Source: Bacteroidales bacterium
Lineage (GTDB): Bacteria > Bacteroidota > Bacteroidia > Bacteroidales > Tenuifilaceae
DNA: 64,000 bases
Direction: 5' to 3'
Assembly: GCA_013141385.1 (NCBI GenBank)
Contig: JABFRB010000001.1
Span: forward strand, 186,001 to 250,000
Part shown: positions 1-8,210 of the stretch, one piece after another
Layout: each line of letters opens with the position of its first letter
Numbering within the stretch: position 1 is the first letter of the stretch
Made by a program: the position numbers and the translations under genes
Notes under the pieces: model-generated
What the model was told of the DNA's origin: nothing
Databases searched by the model: none
Seen by the model: only the letters and a program-made list of their open reading frames with translations

Positions 1-1931
1 TTTAGTCCGAGTTCACCAGCTTTACTGATATCCAAACAACCATTCTGTTTCTCGCCTTTAATTAGTTTTACCAAACCACGATTAAACCAGGCTTCGGAAA
101 AACGAGGTTCAATAAAAATGGCTTTGTTATACTCATCAATTGCTGAACTTAGCTCATCGGTTAGGAGATAGGTGTTCCCAATGTTATAGGGAATTATTGC
201 TAAATCAGGTAGATTATTTTCTAGAGTTTTAAGGTTTGAAATGGACTCATTGTAGGAGTTATTTGCTGATATGATTTTTTCTTTTTGAGAGTTAGCTGGG
301 TTTCCCATTTTAAATGAAATAGTACCAACTTCGTTCTCGAATTGATTGATGAACTTAACCATTTCTATTTGTTCAACGGCTAAGTTCAAAGCAATTATCA
401 AATTATTTGGATCACTTTTCAGGGCATTTTGATACTCACGAACGGCCTGATTATATTTATTCATCGATGAGTATTGAAGCGCTTTATAGAAGTGCTTAAC
501 GTTATCCAATGCTGATATTGTATCAATGCAATGTGCTATTCCTTCTGTTGGATCATTTTGATTATTCGATTGGGTAAATGTAAAATGATAGCCATTTGAG
601 GTTAAACTATTTAGTTTTTCGATGAATGGTTTTTTATAATCATTAAACGATGATTTTGATTTCTCATCAACTAGTTGAAGCTTAAAGAATGGCAGAAAAC
701 CTGTTGGTAAGCTAATATCATTCTTTAAGTTGATTTTTGAAAAACCTTCGCTAAAGTCAGCATTGAATGAAAGAAGACTATTAAATTTTTTGCTTGTATC
801 AGCCATTGCAATGTAGGCTTCCTGTGATGTGGCTTTGTATTTTTGAATCTTTTCGGTGGCAATTCTGTAATCCTGCTCGGCTTCCTTTAAATTACCAATT
901 CTCGATTTGGCAACAGATCGGTTGATGTATGCGTTTGCAAAATCTGGGAACAGGGTTATTGCCGATGTGTAATCATTAATAGCATCATTGAACTTGCCTA
1001 ATTCAAAGTTTACGGATGCTCTATTGTAAAAAACCAATACATTCTTAGGATTTAGCTTAACTAGCCTATCATAATCATCCAGAGCAGAATTTAATGCTCC
1101 TGTTTGTGATTTTATAAGTGCTCTATTGTATAGTGAAAGGGAGTTTGAAGGATCGATAGATATAACTTTATCAAAATCTTCTAATGCGCCTTTATAGCTC
1201 TTCATTGCATTCTTAATTAATCCTCTTAAAAAGTAGTTCATTGTTGATGTTGAATCTAAGTATACAGCTTGATTCATATCGCTAAGTGCCACATCAAGTT
1301 CCTTTTTATCGAGATAAATCCTGCCTCGTCTGGCATAGGAATCTGAATAGAATGGGTTTAGCTTGATAGCTTGGCTTAAATCATTAATTGCTCCGAGGGT
1401 ATCGTTAGAGAAAAGCCGCGCTAAACCTCTATTTATCCACGATTCGGTATTGTTTGGGGTGTAACGAATTACCCGATTATAATCTTGTATTGCTTTGCTA
1501 AACTGAGATGTTTCAATGTATGTTCCTCCTCTGGTGAATAGGATCTCTGCATCTTCGGGTCTTAATTCTAAAGCAAACTCAAGATCTTTTAGTGCTCTGT
1601 TATAATTCTTTAATCGATTTTCAACAATTGCTCTATAGTGATAGGCTTGAGTAAATAGCTGATTTTTTGAGATTGATTTGCTGAAATCCACAATAGATCC
1701 CTGCAAATCGTTTAGGTAGTATTTTGCTACACCACGAAGAAACCAACCCTCGGCAATAGTTGAATCTACCTCAATTAGGGTGTTTAGATAGCTAATTGCT
1801 TCGGTAAATTTATTTTGTGAAATTAGTTTTTGTCCCTGATAGTAGAAATATGCTTTATTAAGCTGCGCAGTTGCTGATATTGAGAATATCATTAAAACAA
1901 CCACGAAAATAACTCTAGTTATATTTTTCAA
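1..1931 (-). CDS. TPR-repeat protein, exported, 3' end beyond window
   Basis: The minus-strand frame is open from a TTG at 1931 to the left edge, so the stop lies outside the window. The N-terminus reads as a signal peptide (LKNITRVIFVVVLMIFS, then an Ala-rich cleavage region ending TAQ). The rest is a chain of tetratricopeptide repeats with signatures such as KFNDAINDYTSA, each about 34 residues. The last visible residues (GCLDISKAGELGL) match the conserved closing motif of many Bacteroidota TPR proteins, so only a few codons are probably missing. TPR arrays mediate protein-protein contacts, and the signal peptide places this one in the periplasm or cell envelope. The partner is unknown. The start sits 17 bp after the mtgA stop, so the two may be cotranscribed. 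No ATG lies near the N-terminus other than one inside the signal peptide, hence the TTG choice. Confidence 0.8.
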   Translation of the reverse strand, partial: MKNITRVIFVVVLMIFSISATAQLNKAYFYYQGQKLISQNKFTEAISYLNTLIEVDSTIAEGWFLRGVAKYYLNDLQGSIVDFSKSISKNQLFTQAYHYRAIVENRLKNYNRALKDLEFALELRPEDAEILFTRGGTYIETSQFSKAIQDYNRVIRYTPNNTESWINRGLARLFSNDTLGAINDLSQAIKLNPFYSDSYARRGRIYLDKKELDVALSDMNQAVYLDSTSTMNYFLRGLIKNAMKSYKGALEDFDKVISIDPSNSLSLYNRALIKSQTGALNSALDDYDRLVKLNPKNVLVFYNRASVNFELGKFNDAINDYTSAITLFPDFANAYINRSVAKSRIGNLKEAEQDYRIATEKIQKYKATSQEAYIAMADTSKKFNSLLSFNADFSEGFSKINLKNDISLPTGFLPFFKLQLVDEKSKSSFNDYKKPFIEKLNSLTSNGYHFTFTQSNNQNDPTEGIAHCIDTISALDNVKHFYKALQYSSMNKYNQAVREYQNALKSDPNNLIIALNLAVEQIEMVKFINQFENEVGTISFKMGNPANSQKEKIISANNSYNESISNLKTLENNLPDLAIIPYNIGNTYLLTDELSSAIDEYNKAIFIEPRFSEAWFNRGLVKLIKGEKQNGCLDISKAGELGL

Positions 1932-1948
1932 GTTATTAACGATTAGAT

Positions 1949-2716
1949 TTATTTTTTCTTTCTTGAATTGTTACTTTCGTTGCTAGGCGAATCAAAGTCA
2001 ACCGAAACTATGCTGCTCATGCTCCAAAGTACCCTTTCCTGATACCGATACATATAACCGCTTGGATTTGAAGGGTTACGTTTTGAGGGGCTCGGTAGTA
2101 CAGTGGTTAGCATCGAAGCCTCGAATCGATTAAGCTTGGATGCTGGTTTCTTATAGAATTTTTGGGCTGCTTCTTCAACCCCATACACCCCTTTGCCAAA
2201 TTCAACAATGTTGAGATAAACCTCCATAATTCGTTTTTTTGGCCACATACCCTCCATTAATAATGTAAAGTAGGCCTCAAACCCTTTACGTACCCACGAT
2301 CTTTTAGGCCAAAGGAAGATATTCTTTGCTGTTTGCTGCGATATTGTGCTTGCTCCTTTAATTCTCCTACTCCGTTGGTTGTGTTTCATAGCCTCTTTAA
2401 TCAGTTCAAAATCAAAACCCCAGTGGGTGAGGAATTTGCTATCCTCGGCGGAAACAGCGGCTAAAACCATATTTCGTGAAATATTGTCAATACTTACCCA
2501 ATCTTTTTGGATACTTGAACTCTTACCATCAAATAAAGATTCATAATGCCTTTTAACCATAAGCATTGTGATGTTGGGGTTAGCCCATCGGTATATAAGA
2601 ACTCCAAATATGCTTGTAAAAATAAAAGAAAAAATGAATAGAGTTATTCCATTGAAAATCAATGATTTTTTGGTGTACTCCGTGATTGGTTTTTGTTTTC
2701 GGTTTATTATTGACAT
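1949..2716 (-). CDS. mtgA: Monofunctional biosynthetic peptidoglycan transglycosylase
   Basis: The 255-residue protein belongs to glycosyltransferase family 51. It polymerises lipid II into glycan strands at the outer face of the inner membrane. One membrane anchor spans about residues 19-43. The GT51 domain follows, with the catalytic glutamate in SAEDSKF (E91), the GASTISQQTAKN block (121-132) and the second conserved glutamate in MEVYLNI (E165). There is no transpeptidase domain, which separates it from class A PBPs, and the length is normal for MtgA. Upstream is a 190-bp gap with a possible promoter. The TPR gene follows closely downstream. Function is established for the family; the assignment here rests on the motifs. 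Confidence 0.95.
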   Translation of the reverse strand: MSIINRKQKPITEYTKKSLIFNGITLFIFSFIFTSIFGVLIYRWANPNITMLMVKRHYESLFDGKSSSIQKDWVSIDNISRNMVLAAVSAEDSKFLTHWGFDFELIKEAMKHNQRSRRIKGASTISQQTAKNIFLWPKRSWVRKGFEAYFTLLMEGMWPKKRIMEVYLNIVEFGKGVYGVEEAAQKFYKKPASKLNRFEASMLTTVLPSPSKRNPSNPSGYMYRYQERVLWSMSSIVSVDFDSPSNESNNSRKKK

Positions 2717-2779
2717 CTACCTTTTATAGAAAGGCTAAAATAAGGTTTTTTGAATTAGGTTGTTGGATAATTGTGTTAA

Positions 2780-2787
2780 CAAAACTA
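2780..2787 (-). promoter_or_regulatory. Candidate -7 element for mtgA
   Basis: On the minus strand the bases read TAGTTTTG, matching the Bacteroidota -7 consensus TAnnTTTG, about 64 bp before the mtgA start. No clear TTTG -33 box is visible at the expected distance, so the call is tentative. Confidence 0.35.
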
Positions 2788-2856
2788 AAATCTTTATAAA
2801 GATGGGTTGTGAGTCCTAGTTAACCCGAATTCTATAAAATCTTTACCACATTGCCT

Positions 2857-2915
2857 TAATTTTGCATTTATGCAAAATCAACTTAATGAACCTTTTTCAA
2901 GTCAAGAATTATTTT
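2857..2915 (+). other. Palindrome, plus-strand promoter-like box and 15-codon open frame
   Basis: TAATTTTG at 2857-2864 fits the -7 consensus and overlaps a perfect 20-bp palindrome (2859-2878, arms ATTTTGCAT/ATGCAAAAT). An ATG at 2870 opens a frame of 15 codons (MQNQLNEPFSSQELF) that stops just inside the 3' end of the opposing DUF3307 gene. It could be the truncated start of an older plus-strand gene, a leaderless small ORF, or chance. Confidence 0.25.
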
Positions 2916-3643
2916 AGAACTAATTGTGTGACTAATCCCATTAAAATTGCTAATGAAAAGCTTATAAATGTTCCTATAATAATATATTCTGTTTTCTTTT
3001 GATCAGTTGAATCTTTTAAGTCTCCAAAACGGAAAACCGATTTTGCAGCAAGTAAAAAACCAATCACACTCAATTGATTTATAACCATGAATGTGAATAT
3101 GAGTATCCGTTCTATAATACCAATCCACTTTCCTGCATTTTCTAAACCTTTCGTTTGAGTTGAGCCATTTAATTCATTGCTCCACTTATTTGTTATTTTA
3201 CCAATTAATATGGATGTCGGAATTGTTAATATTATGTAGGCTAATAGCAACCACCAAAATTTAGAACTATTCGTAATGGAATAAAATAACTTAAGGAATT
3301 CATTATATTGGCCTGTATACATCAACCAAGTGATAATAATCACAAAAAGATGTAAAATCTGGTCAGCAATAAACACCCAGATATGTGTTTTTTTAATAAC
3401 ACTTTTAGTTGAATCTATTATGAAATGAAGTAAAGTAATTATTAATATAAGATTCCATAATTTTAGATTCCATAAGAAAATGAATAAAGTGGCTGCAGTT
3501 ATTATTATATGTATGTATAAATGCCTTGATTTAAAACCATTCTCATCTTTATCTGTTGCCCATTTAGTAGGTTGAAAAATAAAATCAGATAAAAAATGTG
3601 CGACTAGAATTCTTAGTAATAAGTCTGCGTTTAATGCATCCAT
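2909..3643 (-). CDS. DUF3307 family polytopic membrane protein
   Basis: The 244-residue protein is mostly hydrophobic, with about six or seven predicted membrane helices. The N-terminal third carries the DUF3307 signature: a His/Asp/Gln pattern in the first helix (H16, D20, Q24 in AHFLSDFIFQ), two histidines at the start of the second (H41, H45) and LHFIIDSTK (H73, D77, K80). Such conserved polar residues within membrane segments suggest an active or ligand-binding site, but the biochemical role of the family is not known to me. The gene starts 3 bp after the stop of the SatD-family gene, so the two form an operon and probably act together. Both are more AT-rich than their neighbours. Confidence 0.8.
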   Translation of the reverse strand: MDALNADLLLRILVAHFLSDFIFQPTKWATDKDENGFKSRHLYIHIIITAATLFIFLWNLKLWNLILIITLLHFIIDSTKSVIKKTHIWVFIADQILHLFVIIITWLMYTGQYNEFLKLFYSITNSSKFWWLLLAYIILTIPTSILIGKITNKWSNELNGSTQTKGLENAGKWIGIIERILIFTFMVINQLSVIGFLLAAKSVFRFGDLKDSTDQKKTEYIIIGTFISFSLAILMGLVTQLVLK

Positions 3644-3646
3644 AAA

Positions 3647-4339
3647 TTATTGAGCTGTAGTAATTAATTCGAAATATCTTTCTATAAAAGCATTTATGCA
3701 TCCGATATTTCCATAAGTAACTAATCTTTTATGTAAAGCTGGTTGAGTAATATTTAATACACTTGCTAATTCACTTTGATTTTTTTTGTTTAATAGATGT
3801 AGAAAAACAGACATGGCAGTATTAGCTGTCCAACGACTGATAACAGCATCAGCAAGTTTAGATTCCACATGAAATTCTTTATTTATCTTTTCCCATGGGG
3901 TATCCACTCCTAATCTTTCATTTTCTTTTTTTAATTTATCAAGTAAATGACCTGATTTTTGAAAAGCTTCGCCTTGTGATTCGGATATTTTACTACCAAA
4001 ATAACTTACTTCACCTATTCCTATTGCAATTCGTGCATCAGTATATGCGTAATTTATTGGTTTATCTGATTTTTTTGTGCCTATTACTCTATATCCTGAC
4101 TCAAAAGTACGTAAGCGAGCTCTTATTATTATAGCTGTTACTAGAGCTAATTCAAGATTTGGTATTATTGCTTGAAAACTATCTCCTCTAAAAATCTGAA
4201 ATGAAGCTCTATTGGATAAAATCTTCTTATTAAGTTCATCAAAAGTTTCTTTTAGAGAATTAATTACTGTTTCAATATCTCCATCTTTTATAGTTCTAGA
4301 TTTAACAAGATCTCCTGTAAGTACTGCAACTTTATCCAT
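3647..4339 (-). CDS. SatD-family protein with C-terminal HTH-like segment
   Basis: The 230-residue protein matches the SatD family, named after a streptococcal acid-tolerance gene, in its motifs LTGDLVKSR (D10), FRGDSFQAII (D53) and RIAIGIGEV (103-111). I note that their order and spacing resemble the two metal-binding aspartates and the GIxxGxV strand of class III nucleotidyl cyclase/GGDEF palm domains; this is my inference, not an established property. Residues about 186-206 (QSELASVLNITQPALHKRL) look like a helix-turn-helix. That could make the protein its own regulator, acting on the palindromes upstream. It is cotranscribed with the DUF3307 membrane gene. High AT content and isolation between unrelated genes suggest horizontal transfer. 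Confidence 0.75.
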   Translation of the reverse strand: MDKVAVLTGDLVKSRTIKDGDIETVINSLKETFDELNKKILSNRASFQIFRGDSFQAIIPNLELALVTAIIIRARLRTFESGYRVIGTKKSDKPINYAYTDARIAIGIGEVSYFGSKISESQGEAFQKSGHLLDKLKKENERLGVDTPWEKINKEFHVESKLADAVISRWTANTAMSVFLHLLNKKNQSELASVLNITQPALHKRLVTYGNIGCINAFIERYFELITTAQ

Positions 4340-4369
4340 ACTATTATCATTATTATTGTCATAAAAAAC

Positions 4370-4426
4370 TATAACCTCTTTAGGTTATAAAGCACAAATA
4401 TAACTTGCATAAGTTATATTGGCAAC
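4370..4426 (-). promoter_or_regulatory. satD promoter with two palindromic operators (block 1)
   Basis: Two 20-bp palindromes of form TATAACYT-N4-ARGTTATA lie at 4370-4389 and 4399-4418, centres 29 bp apart. The second extends to a perfect 9-4-9 palindrome. A minus-strand promoter is interleaved: GTTG at 4426-4423, 20 bp, then TATATTTG at 4402-4395. Palindrome 2 fills the spacer between the two boxes and palindrome 1 covers the expected start site, the layout of a repressor operator. Confidence 0.6.
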
Positions 4427-4498
4427 ATGTAGTTCATTTTATGCATTATTTCTATTTGATTCATTTCTTAAATTACTATGTCAATAATAATCAATAAT

Positions 4499-4547
4499 TA
4501 TAACTCAATCAGGTTATAAATCACTATTATAACCTGCATAGTTTATA
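4499..4547 (-). promoter_or_regulatory. Second copy of the paired palindromes (block 2)
   Basis: Palindromes at 4499-4518 and 4528-4547 match the block 1 pair with one or two changes each and the same 29-bp spacing. The intervening bases (TATAAATCACTATTATAAC against TATAAAGCACAAATATAAC) show direct duplication, offset 129 bp from block 1. The -7 box has decayed to TAATAGTG. Confidence 0.55.
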
Positions 4548-4622
4548 TCTTCATTATTTCTACTTCTTAATGTTATTCTATTAATTTCAACATCATCTTC
4601 GTTTTTGAATGAAGGCTAACTC

Positions 4623-4679
4623 GTTTCTATGTAACATTCTATGTTATATAGAAACCAATATGTACCATTTATGGTTTAA
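4623..4679 (-). promoter_or_regulatory. Third, diverged pair of palindromes (block 3)
   Basis: A 15-3-15 inverted repeat (4623-4655, 14 of 15 pairs) with core TGTAACAT/ATGTTATA, then a shorter one (4664-4675, ACCAT/ATGGT), lie about 30 bp apart and about 130 bp beyond block 2. The half-sites and spacing resemble blocks 1 and 2. The rest of 4427-4770 is AT-rich without a gene. Confidence 0.4.
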
Positions 4680-4771
4680 TATATCTATACCAAAAATAGT
4701 CTAAATTGTCAGATTATCAAATGCAATAACTACTTATCTCATTTGAATTTACAATCATTGCAACTAAACTA

Positions 4772-4805
4772 AAAAATCTCAACTTTTTATAGAGTTGAGA
4801 TTTTT
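4772..4805 (-). terminator. Intrinsic terminator of the Hdr-like operon
   Basis: A perfect 13-bp stem (4772-4784 with 4793-4805) has an 8-base loop and terminal A5/T5 tracts. It lies 21 bp after the stop of the last gene of the minus-strand operon and is symmetric enough to work in both directions. Confidence 0.85.
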
Positions 4806-4825
4806 AGAAGATGTTCAATATTGAA

Positions 4826-6010
4826 TTAGATCTTAGCCAGTGCTTGGTCAAGATCAGCAATGATATCCTTTAAATCTTCAATACCAACTGAGAAGCGTAC
4901 AAGTCCATCGGTAATACCAGCCTTCTCACGATTCTCTTTAGACATTTTGGAGTGAGTCATTGAGGCTGGGTGTTGAATAAGGGTTTCGATACCACCCAAT
5001 GATACTGCTAGTAGAGCCAGTTTCACGTTATTCATCAATATCTTACCAGCGTCTAATCCACCCTTAAGACCAAAGCTAATCATTGCGCCAGGTCCAGCCA
5101 TCTGTTTCTTTGCCAATTCGTATTGTGGATGCGATTTTAATCCGGGGAATTTAATCCACTCAACCTTTGGGTGTTTCTCAAGATATTCTGCAATCTTAAT
5201 TGCATTCTCTTGGGCTCTATCCATTCTGATTGAAAGGGTCTTAACTCCTCTAAGTACCATGTATGCTTGATGTGGATCCATGTTGCAACCCATTCCAACC
5301 ATTGTTGGGCGAACTATTTTGTAAAGCTCTTCATTCTTGGTAATAATGATACCTGCAACGATATCAGCATGTCCATTGATGAACTTTGTCATTGAGTGAA
5401 ATACCACATCAGCTCCAAATTCAATTGGACGTTGAAGGTAAGGACTGCAAAAAGTATTGTCAACAACTACAATTAAATTATGCTGATGGGCGATATCGCA
5501 ACATGCTTTAATATCGGAAATCTCCATTGTTGGATTGGTTGGAGTCTCAATGAAAAGCATTTTTGTGTTTGGTTTAATAGCCTGACGAACAGCATCAAGA
5601 TTTCCAGTGTTGATATAGGTACTTTCAACACCAAATTTCTTGAAGTAGGTTTCCATTATACCCCTTGATGGACCATAAACCGCATCGGTACTAACAATAT
5701 GATCGCCTGATTTTAGGAAAGACATGTAAATGGTTGAAACTGCGGCCATCCCTGATGAAACGGCAACTGCACCGAACCCTTTTTCAAGTAGTGCAATTTG
5801 GCGCTCAAGCGCAGATATGGTTGGATTTCCAATCCTTGTATACATATATCCCTTGCTCTCGCCAGCAAAGCAACGTGCACCTTCATCTACATTCTCGAAA
5901 GCAAAGGTTGATGTTTGGTAAATGGGTACGGTGGCACTTCCCATTGGATCAACACCCATTCCACCATGAATTAAAAGGCTATTAAAACCTAAATTTTCGT
6001 TATGTTCCAT
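4826..6010 (-). CDS. PLP-dependent Cys/Met metabolism enzyme, methionine gamma-lyase-like
   Basis: The 394-residue protein is a fold-type I PLP enzyme of the cystathionine gamma-synthase/lyase family. The Schiff-base lysine is K209 (HSMTKFINGH), the cofactor aspartate D184 (VVDNTF) and the phosphate-binding YxR Y57/R59. The family cleaves or exchanges sulfur amino acids, releasing thiol or H2S plus a 2-oxo acid. Sequence around SPHQ-like CNMDPHQAYMVLRG resembles methionine gamma-lyases, but the usual YGC loop is YGP (112-114), so the substrate is uncertain. It starts 2 bp after the stop of the membrane Hdr-like subunit and is therefore the last gene of that operon, an unusual partnership. A second family member, probably true cystathionine gamma-lyase, lies at 14241-15386. 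Confidence 0.85.
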   Translation of the reverse strand: MEHNENLGFNSLLIHGGMGVDPMGSATVPIYQTSTFAFENVDEGARCFAGESKGYMYTRIGNPTISALERQIALLEKGFGAVAVSSGMAAVSTIYMSFLKSGDHIVSTDAVYGPSRGIMETYFKKFGVESTYINTGNLDAVRQAIKPNTKMLFIETPTNPTMEISDIKACCDIAHQHNLIVVVDNTFCSPYLQRPIEFGADVVFHSMTKFINGHADIVAGIIITKNEELYKIVRPTMVGMGCNMDPHQAYMVLRGVKTLSIRMDRAQENAIKIAEYLEKHPKVEWIKFPGLKSHPQYELAKKQMAGPGAMISFGLKGGLDAGKILMNNVKLALLAVSLGGIETLIQHPASMTHSKMSKENREKAGITDGLVRFSVGIEDLKDIIADLDQALAKI

Positions 6011-6012
6011 TA

Positions 6013-7872
6013 TTATCGATTTATATTAATTGATTTTACTACTTCTTTACTAACAGTTTTCGGGTTATGTTTGATTCCCCTATCATTAATCGAATCAAGC
6101 ATTATCTCCGAAATATCTGCAATCATTGTATTTTCAGATGCAGATTTAAATGTTTTTTTACACAAAGGACAGGCTGTTGCAACAATGTCAGCCTTATTGG
6201 CCGAAAGTTCATCTAGGGTGATCGTTGCAATTGTATGACGTTGTTCCTGCGATATATTTGTTATTCCTAAACTACCCCCACAGCATAGCGAATTTTCCCT
6301 ACTATTACTTGATTCAATAAGATTTCCTGCAAGTTTTAGTAATTCCCTAGGTTCTTCATATACTCCCAATCCTCGTCCAAGTTCGCACGGATCATGATAT
6401 GTAATTTTAATATCGGTTTTATTGAAAGTGAGTTTCTGTTCTTTTGCCAGTTTGAGTAAATATTGGCTGTGATGATAGATTGGAATTTTAAGATTGTAGC
6501 TATCGTTAAATACCTTTGCACAAATAGGGCAGGAGGTAACTAAAACGGTTGCTCCACAATTCTCAATCAATTTGATATTTTTTTCAATCAATTGCATGGC
6601 TGCATCTTCCTGACCAGTAAGTTGTAGTGGTCTACCGCAGCATATACTTCCATCCTTATCTATGAAATTGTAATCAACACCAGCCTTATCAAATAATGCA
6701 AGGGTTGCCTTATATACTGATGGGGTTAAATGTCCCATACATCCTGCAAAATAGGCGATTTTAGCAGACTTATAACGGTATCCATTGATGTATTTGTAGC
6801 TGTTTTCATCGAATAGATGAAGTTCTTTTCGCTCATTAGCCCTAATGGATGCGATATCAATTCCAACGGGGCAGACCTGATCGCATCTTTTGCAAACCAT
6901 ACATGAGTCAATAAGCAAATCAGAAGGCTTATCGTACCTAAGAGATTTGATGAAATAGGTGGATTGGGTACTTACAATTCCAAGATCTGAACCGAGTTGA
7001 CATGCATCAATACAAATCCCACACCTTGAGCATGAGCTAAGTTCTACTTTTGTGTAAGTTGAGTGAATATTCTTCTCGGCAACTCCGTATTTACGAAGGA
7101 ATATCAGCAATATTTCTGTTGGAATGTGCATATATCTGCTGAAGGGGAGCAGAACAAAGAATGACCCTAAAGCAAAAGAATATGCCCACCAACTTGGATA
7201 GTATAGGTAATGGATTGGTAGAAATGATGCTAGTAAATTACCTACAGGATTGGTTAAAAAGCTACCCGCATCGTAAAGACCAGCGGTTACACCTTGAGCG
7301 AATAACCTTAATGGGAAGATGAGCCAGAGCGCTGTTAATGCCCATCGATCGATTGGTACATGCTTGGTTGTTCTTTGCATGCCCAATGGTTTACTTTTAA
7401 AACGTTTAAAATATGCTAATCCTACTCCTGTCAGAATAAAAAGGAGGAGAAAATCCATAGCAACTGTGAAAAACCTACCGTAGTTAAGAGATATTAAATC
7501 ATGTTCGAAAAATTCGAAAAAAATAGGGAAATATGGAGGGTTAATCCTTCCATGAGTGAAGTAGCGTGTTTCGAGGTTTCCTAGAATAATCAACAAAAAC
7601 CATCCTAGTGCTAAGCTCATGTGCATGTAACCCAAAAGAGCATTCTTTTTAAAAACCTTTCTATGAAGAAGGCACTCCATAAATACTTCATAGATTGCTT
7701 GAGGCGTTTTTAGAGTGAAGATATTTTTAAGTATTTTAAATCTATCGTCTTTGCCAAGCCTAGAAATCCAGTAGATCCATTTTCCTACGATATAAAAAAA
7801 CACAAACACTAGCCCAATGGTGAAAGGGAGAACAAATGGATGGTATGGAAAGTGCATTGCGTGTAAATCCAT
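6013..7872 (-). CDS. Fused cytochrome-b membrane / HdrD-like iron-sulfur subunit (DsrMK-like)
   Basis: The 619-residue protein joins two parts. Residues 1-260 hold about five or six membrane helices of the NarI/DsrM/HdrE type; H84 and H249 are plausible heme ligands. The cytoplasmic part is HdrD/DsrK-like: two [4Fe-4S] motifs (C281, C284, C287, C291; C324, C327, C330, C334), then two complete CCG domains (C378, C411-C412, C448, C451; C496, C530-C531, C568, C571) that in HdrB/HdrD bind noncubane clusters for disulfide reduction. In the family the membrane half exchanges electrons with quinone. It lies 5 bp downstream of the small iron-sulfur subunit and 2 bp before the PLP lyase. The substrate (disulfide, trisulfide or other) cannot be read from sequence. 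Confidence 0.85.
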   Translation of the reverse strand: MDLHAMHFPYHPFVLPFTIGLVFVFFYIVGKWIYWISRLGKDDRFKILKNIFTLKTPQAIYEVFMECLLHRKVFKKNALLGYMHMSLALGWFLLIILGNLETRYFTHGRINPPYFPIFFEFFEHDLISLNYGRFFTVAMDFLLLFILTGVGLAYFKRFKSKPLGMQRTTKHVPIDRWALTALWLIFPLRLFAQGVTAGLYDAGSFLTNPVGNLLASFLPIHYLYYPSWWAYSFALGSFFVLLPFSRYMHIPTEILLIFLRKYGVAEKNIHSTYTKVELSSCSRCGICIDACQLGSDLGIVSTQSTYFIKSLRYDKPSDLLIDSCMVCKRCDQVCPVGIDIASIRANERKELHLFDENSYKYINGYRYKSAKIAYFAGCMGHLTPSVYKATLALFDKAGVDYNFIDKDGSICCGRPLQLTGQEDAAMQLIEKNIKLIENCGATVLVTSCPICAKVFNDSYNLKIPIYHHSQYLLKLAKEQKLTFNKTDIKITYHDPCELGRGLGVYEEPRELLKLAGNLIESSNSRENSLCCGGSLGITNISQEQRHTIATITLDELSANKADIVATACPLCKKTFKSASENTMIADISEIMLDSINDRGIKHNPKTVSKEVVKSININR

Positions 7873-7877
7873 ATGAC

Positions 7878-8207
7878 TTAAAGGGTTTGTTTTGCCTTGC
7901 GAACAAGACGAATTATATTTCGTGTATTAACATTCCTGGGACATGTAAGCGTACATTTTCCACATAACATGCACTTTTCAGATTCTTCAATAGCTTGGGT
8001 GCTTTCTCCAAGTTTAATTTGATGACACATTTGCCTAAAGCTAAAATTTGTAAATGTACCAGCAGTACATGTTGCGGTGCAGCTTCCACATGCAATGCAA
8101 AGTTTGAAACTAGGCTCATCAAATGTAATACTATTAGCTAGTTTGAGGTCTGCCTTATCAAGTTCGAGGATATGTACAGGTAATATAGTGTATCCGAAGT
8201 TTACCAT
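7878..8207 (-). CDS. HdrC-like small iron-sulfur protein
   Basis: The 109-residue soluble protein has two CxxCxxCxxxC motifs, C37/C40/C43/C47 and C79/C82/C85/C89, each for a [4Fe-4S] cluster. This is the HdrC pattern, an electron wire between a flavoprotein and a CCG-domain subunit. The second motif closes with CP, the first with CT. It begins 3 bp after the HdrA-like stop and ends 5 bp before the membrane subunit, so translation is probably coupled. It is the second HdrC-type protein of the operon, the other being at 10370-11083. Confidence 0.85.
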   Translation of the reverse strand: MVNFGYTILPVHILELDKADLKLANSITFDEPSFKLCIACGSCTATCTAGTFTNFSFRQMCHQIKLGESTQAIEESEKCMLCGKCTLTCPRNVNTRNIIRLVRKAKQTL

Positions 8208-8210
8208 AGC

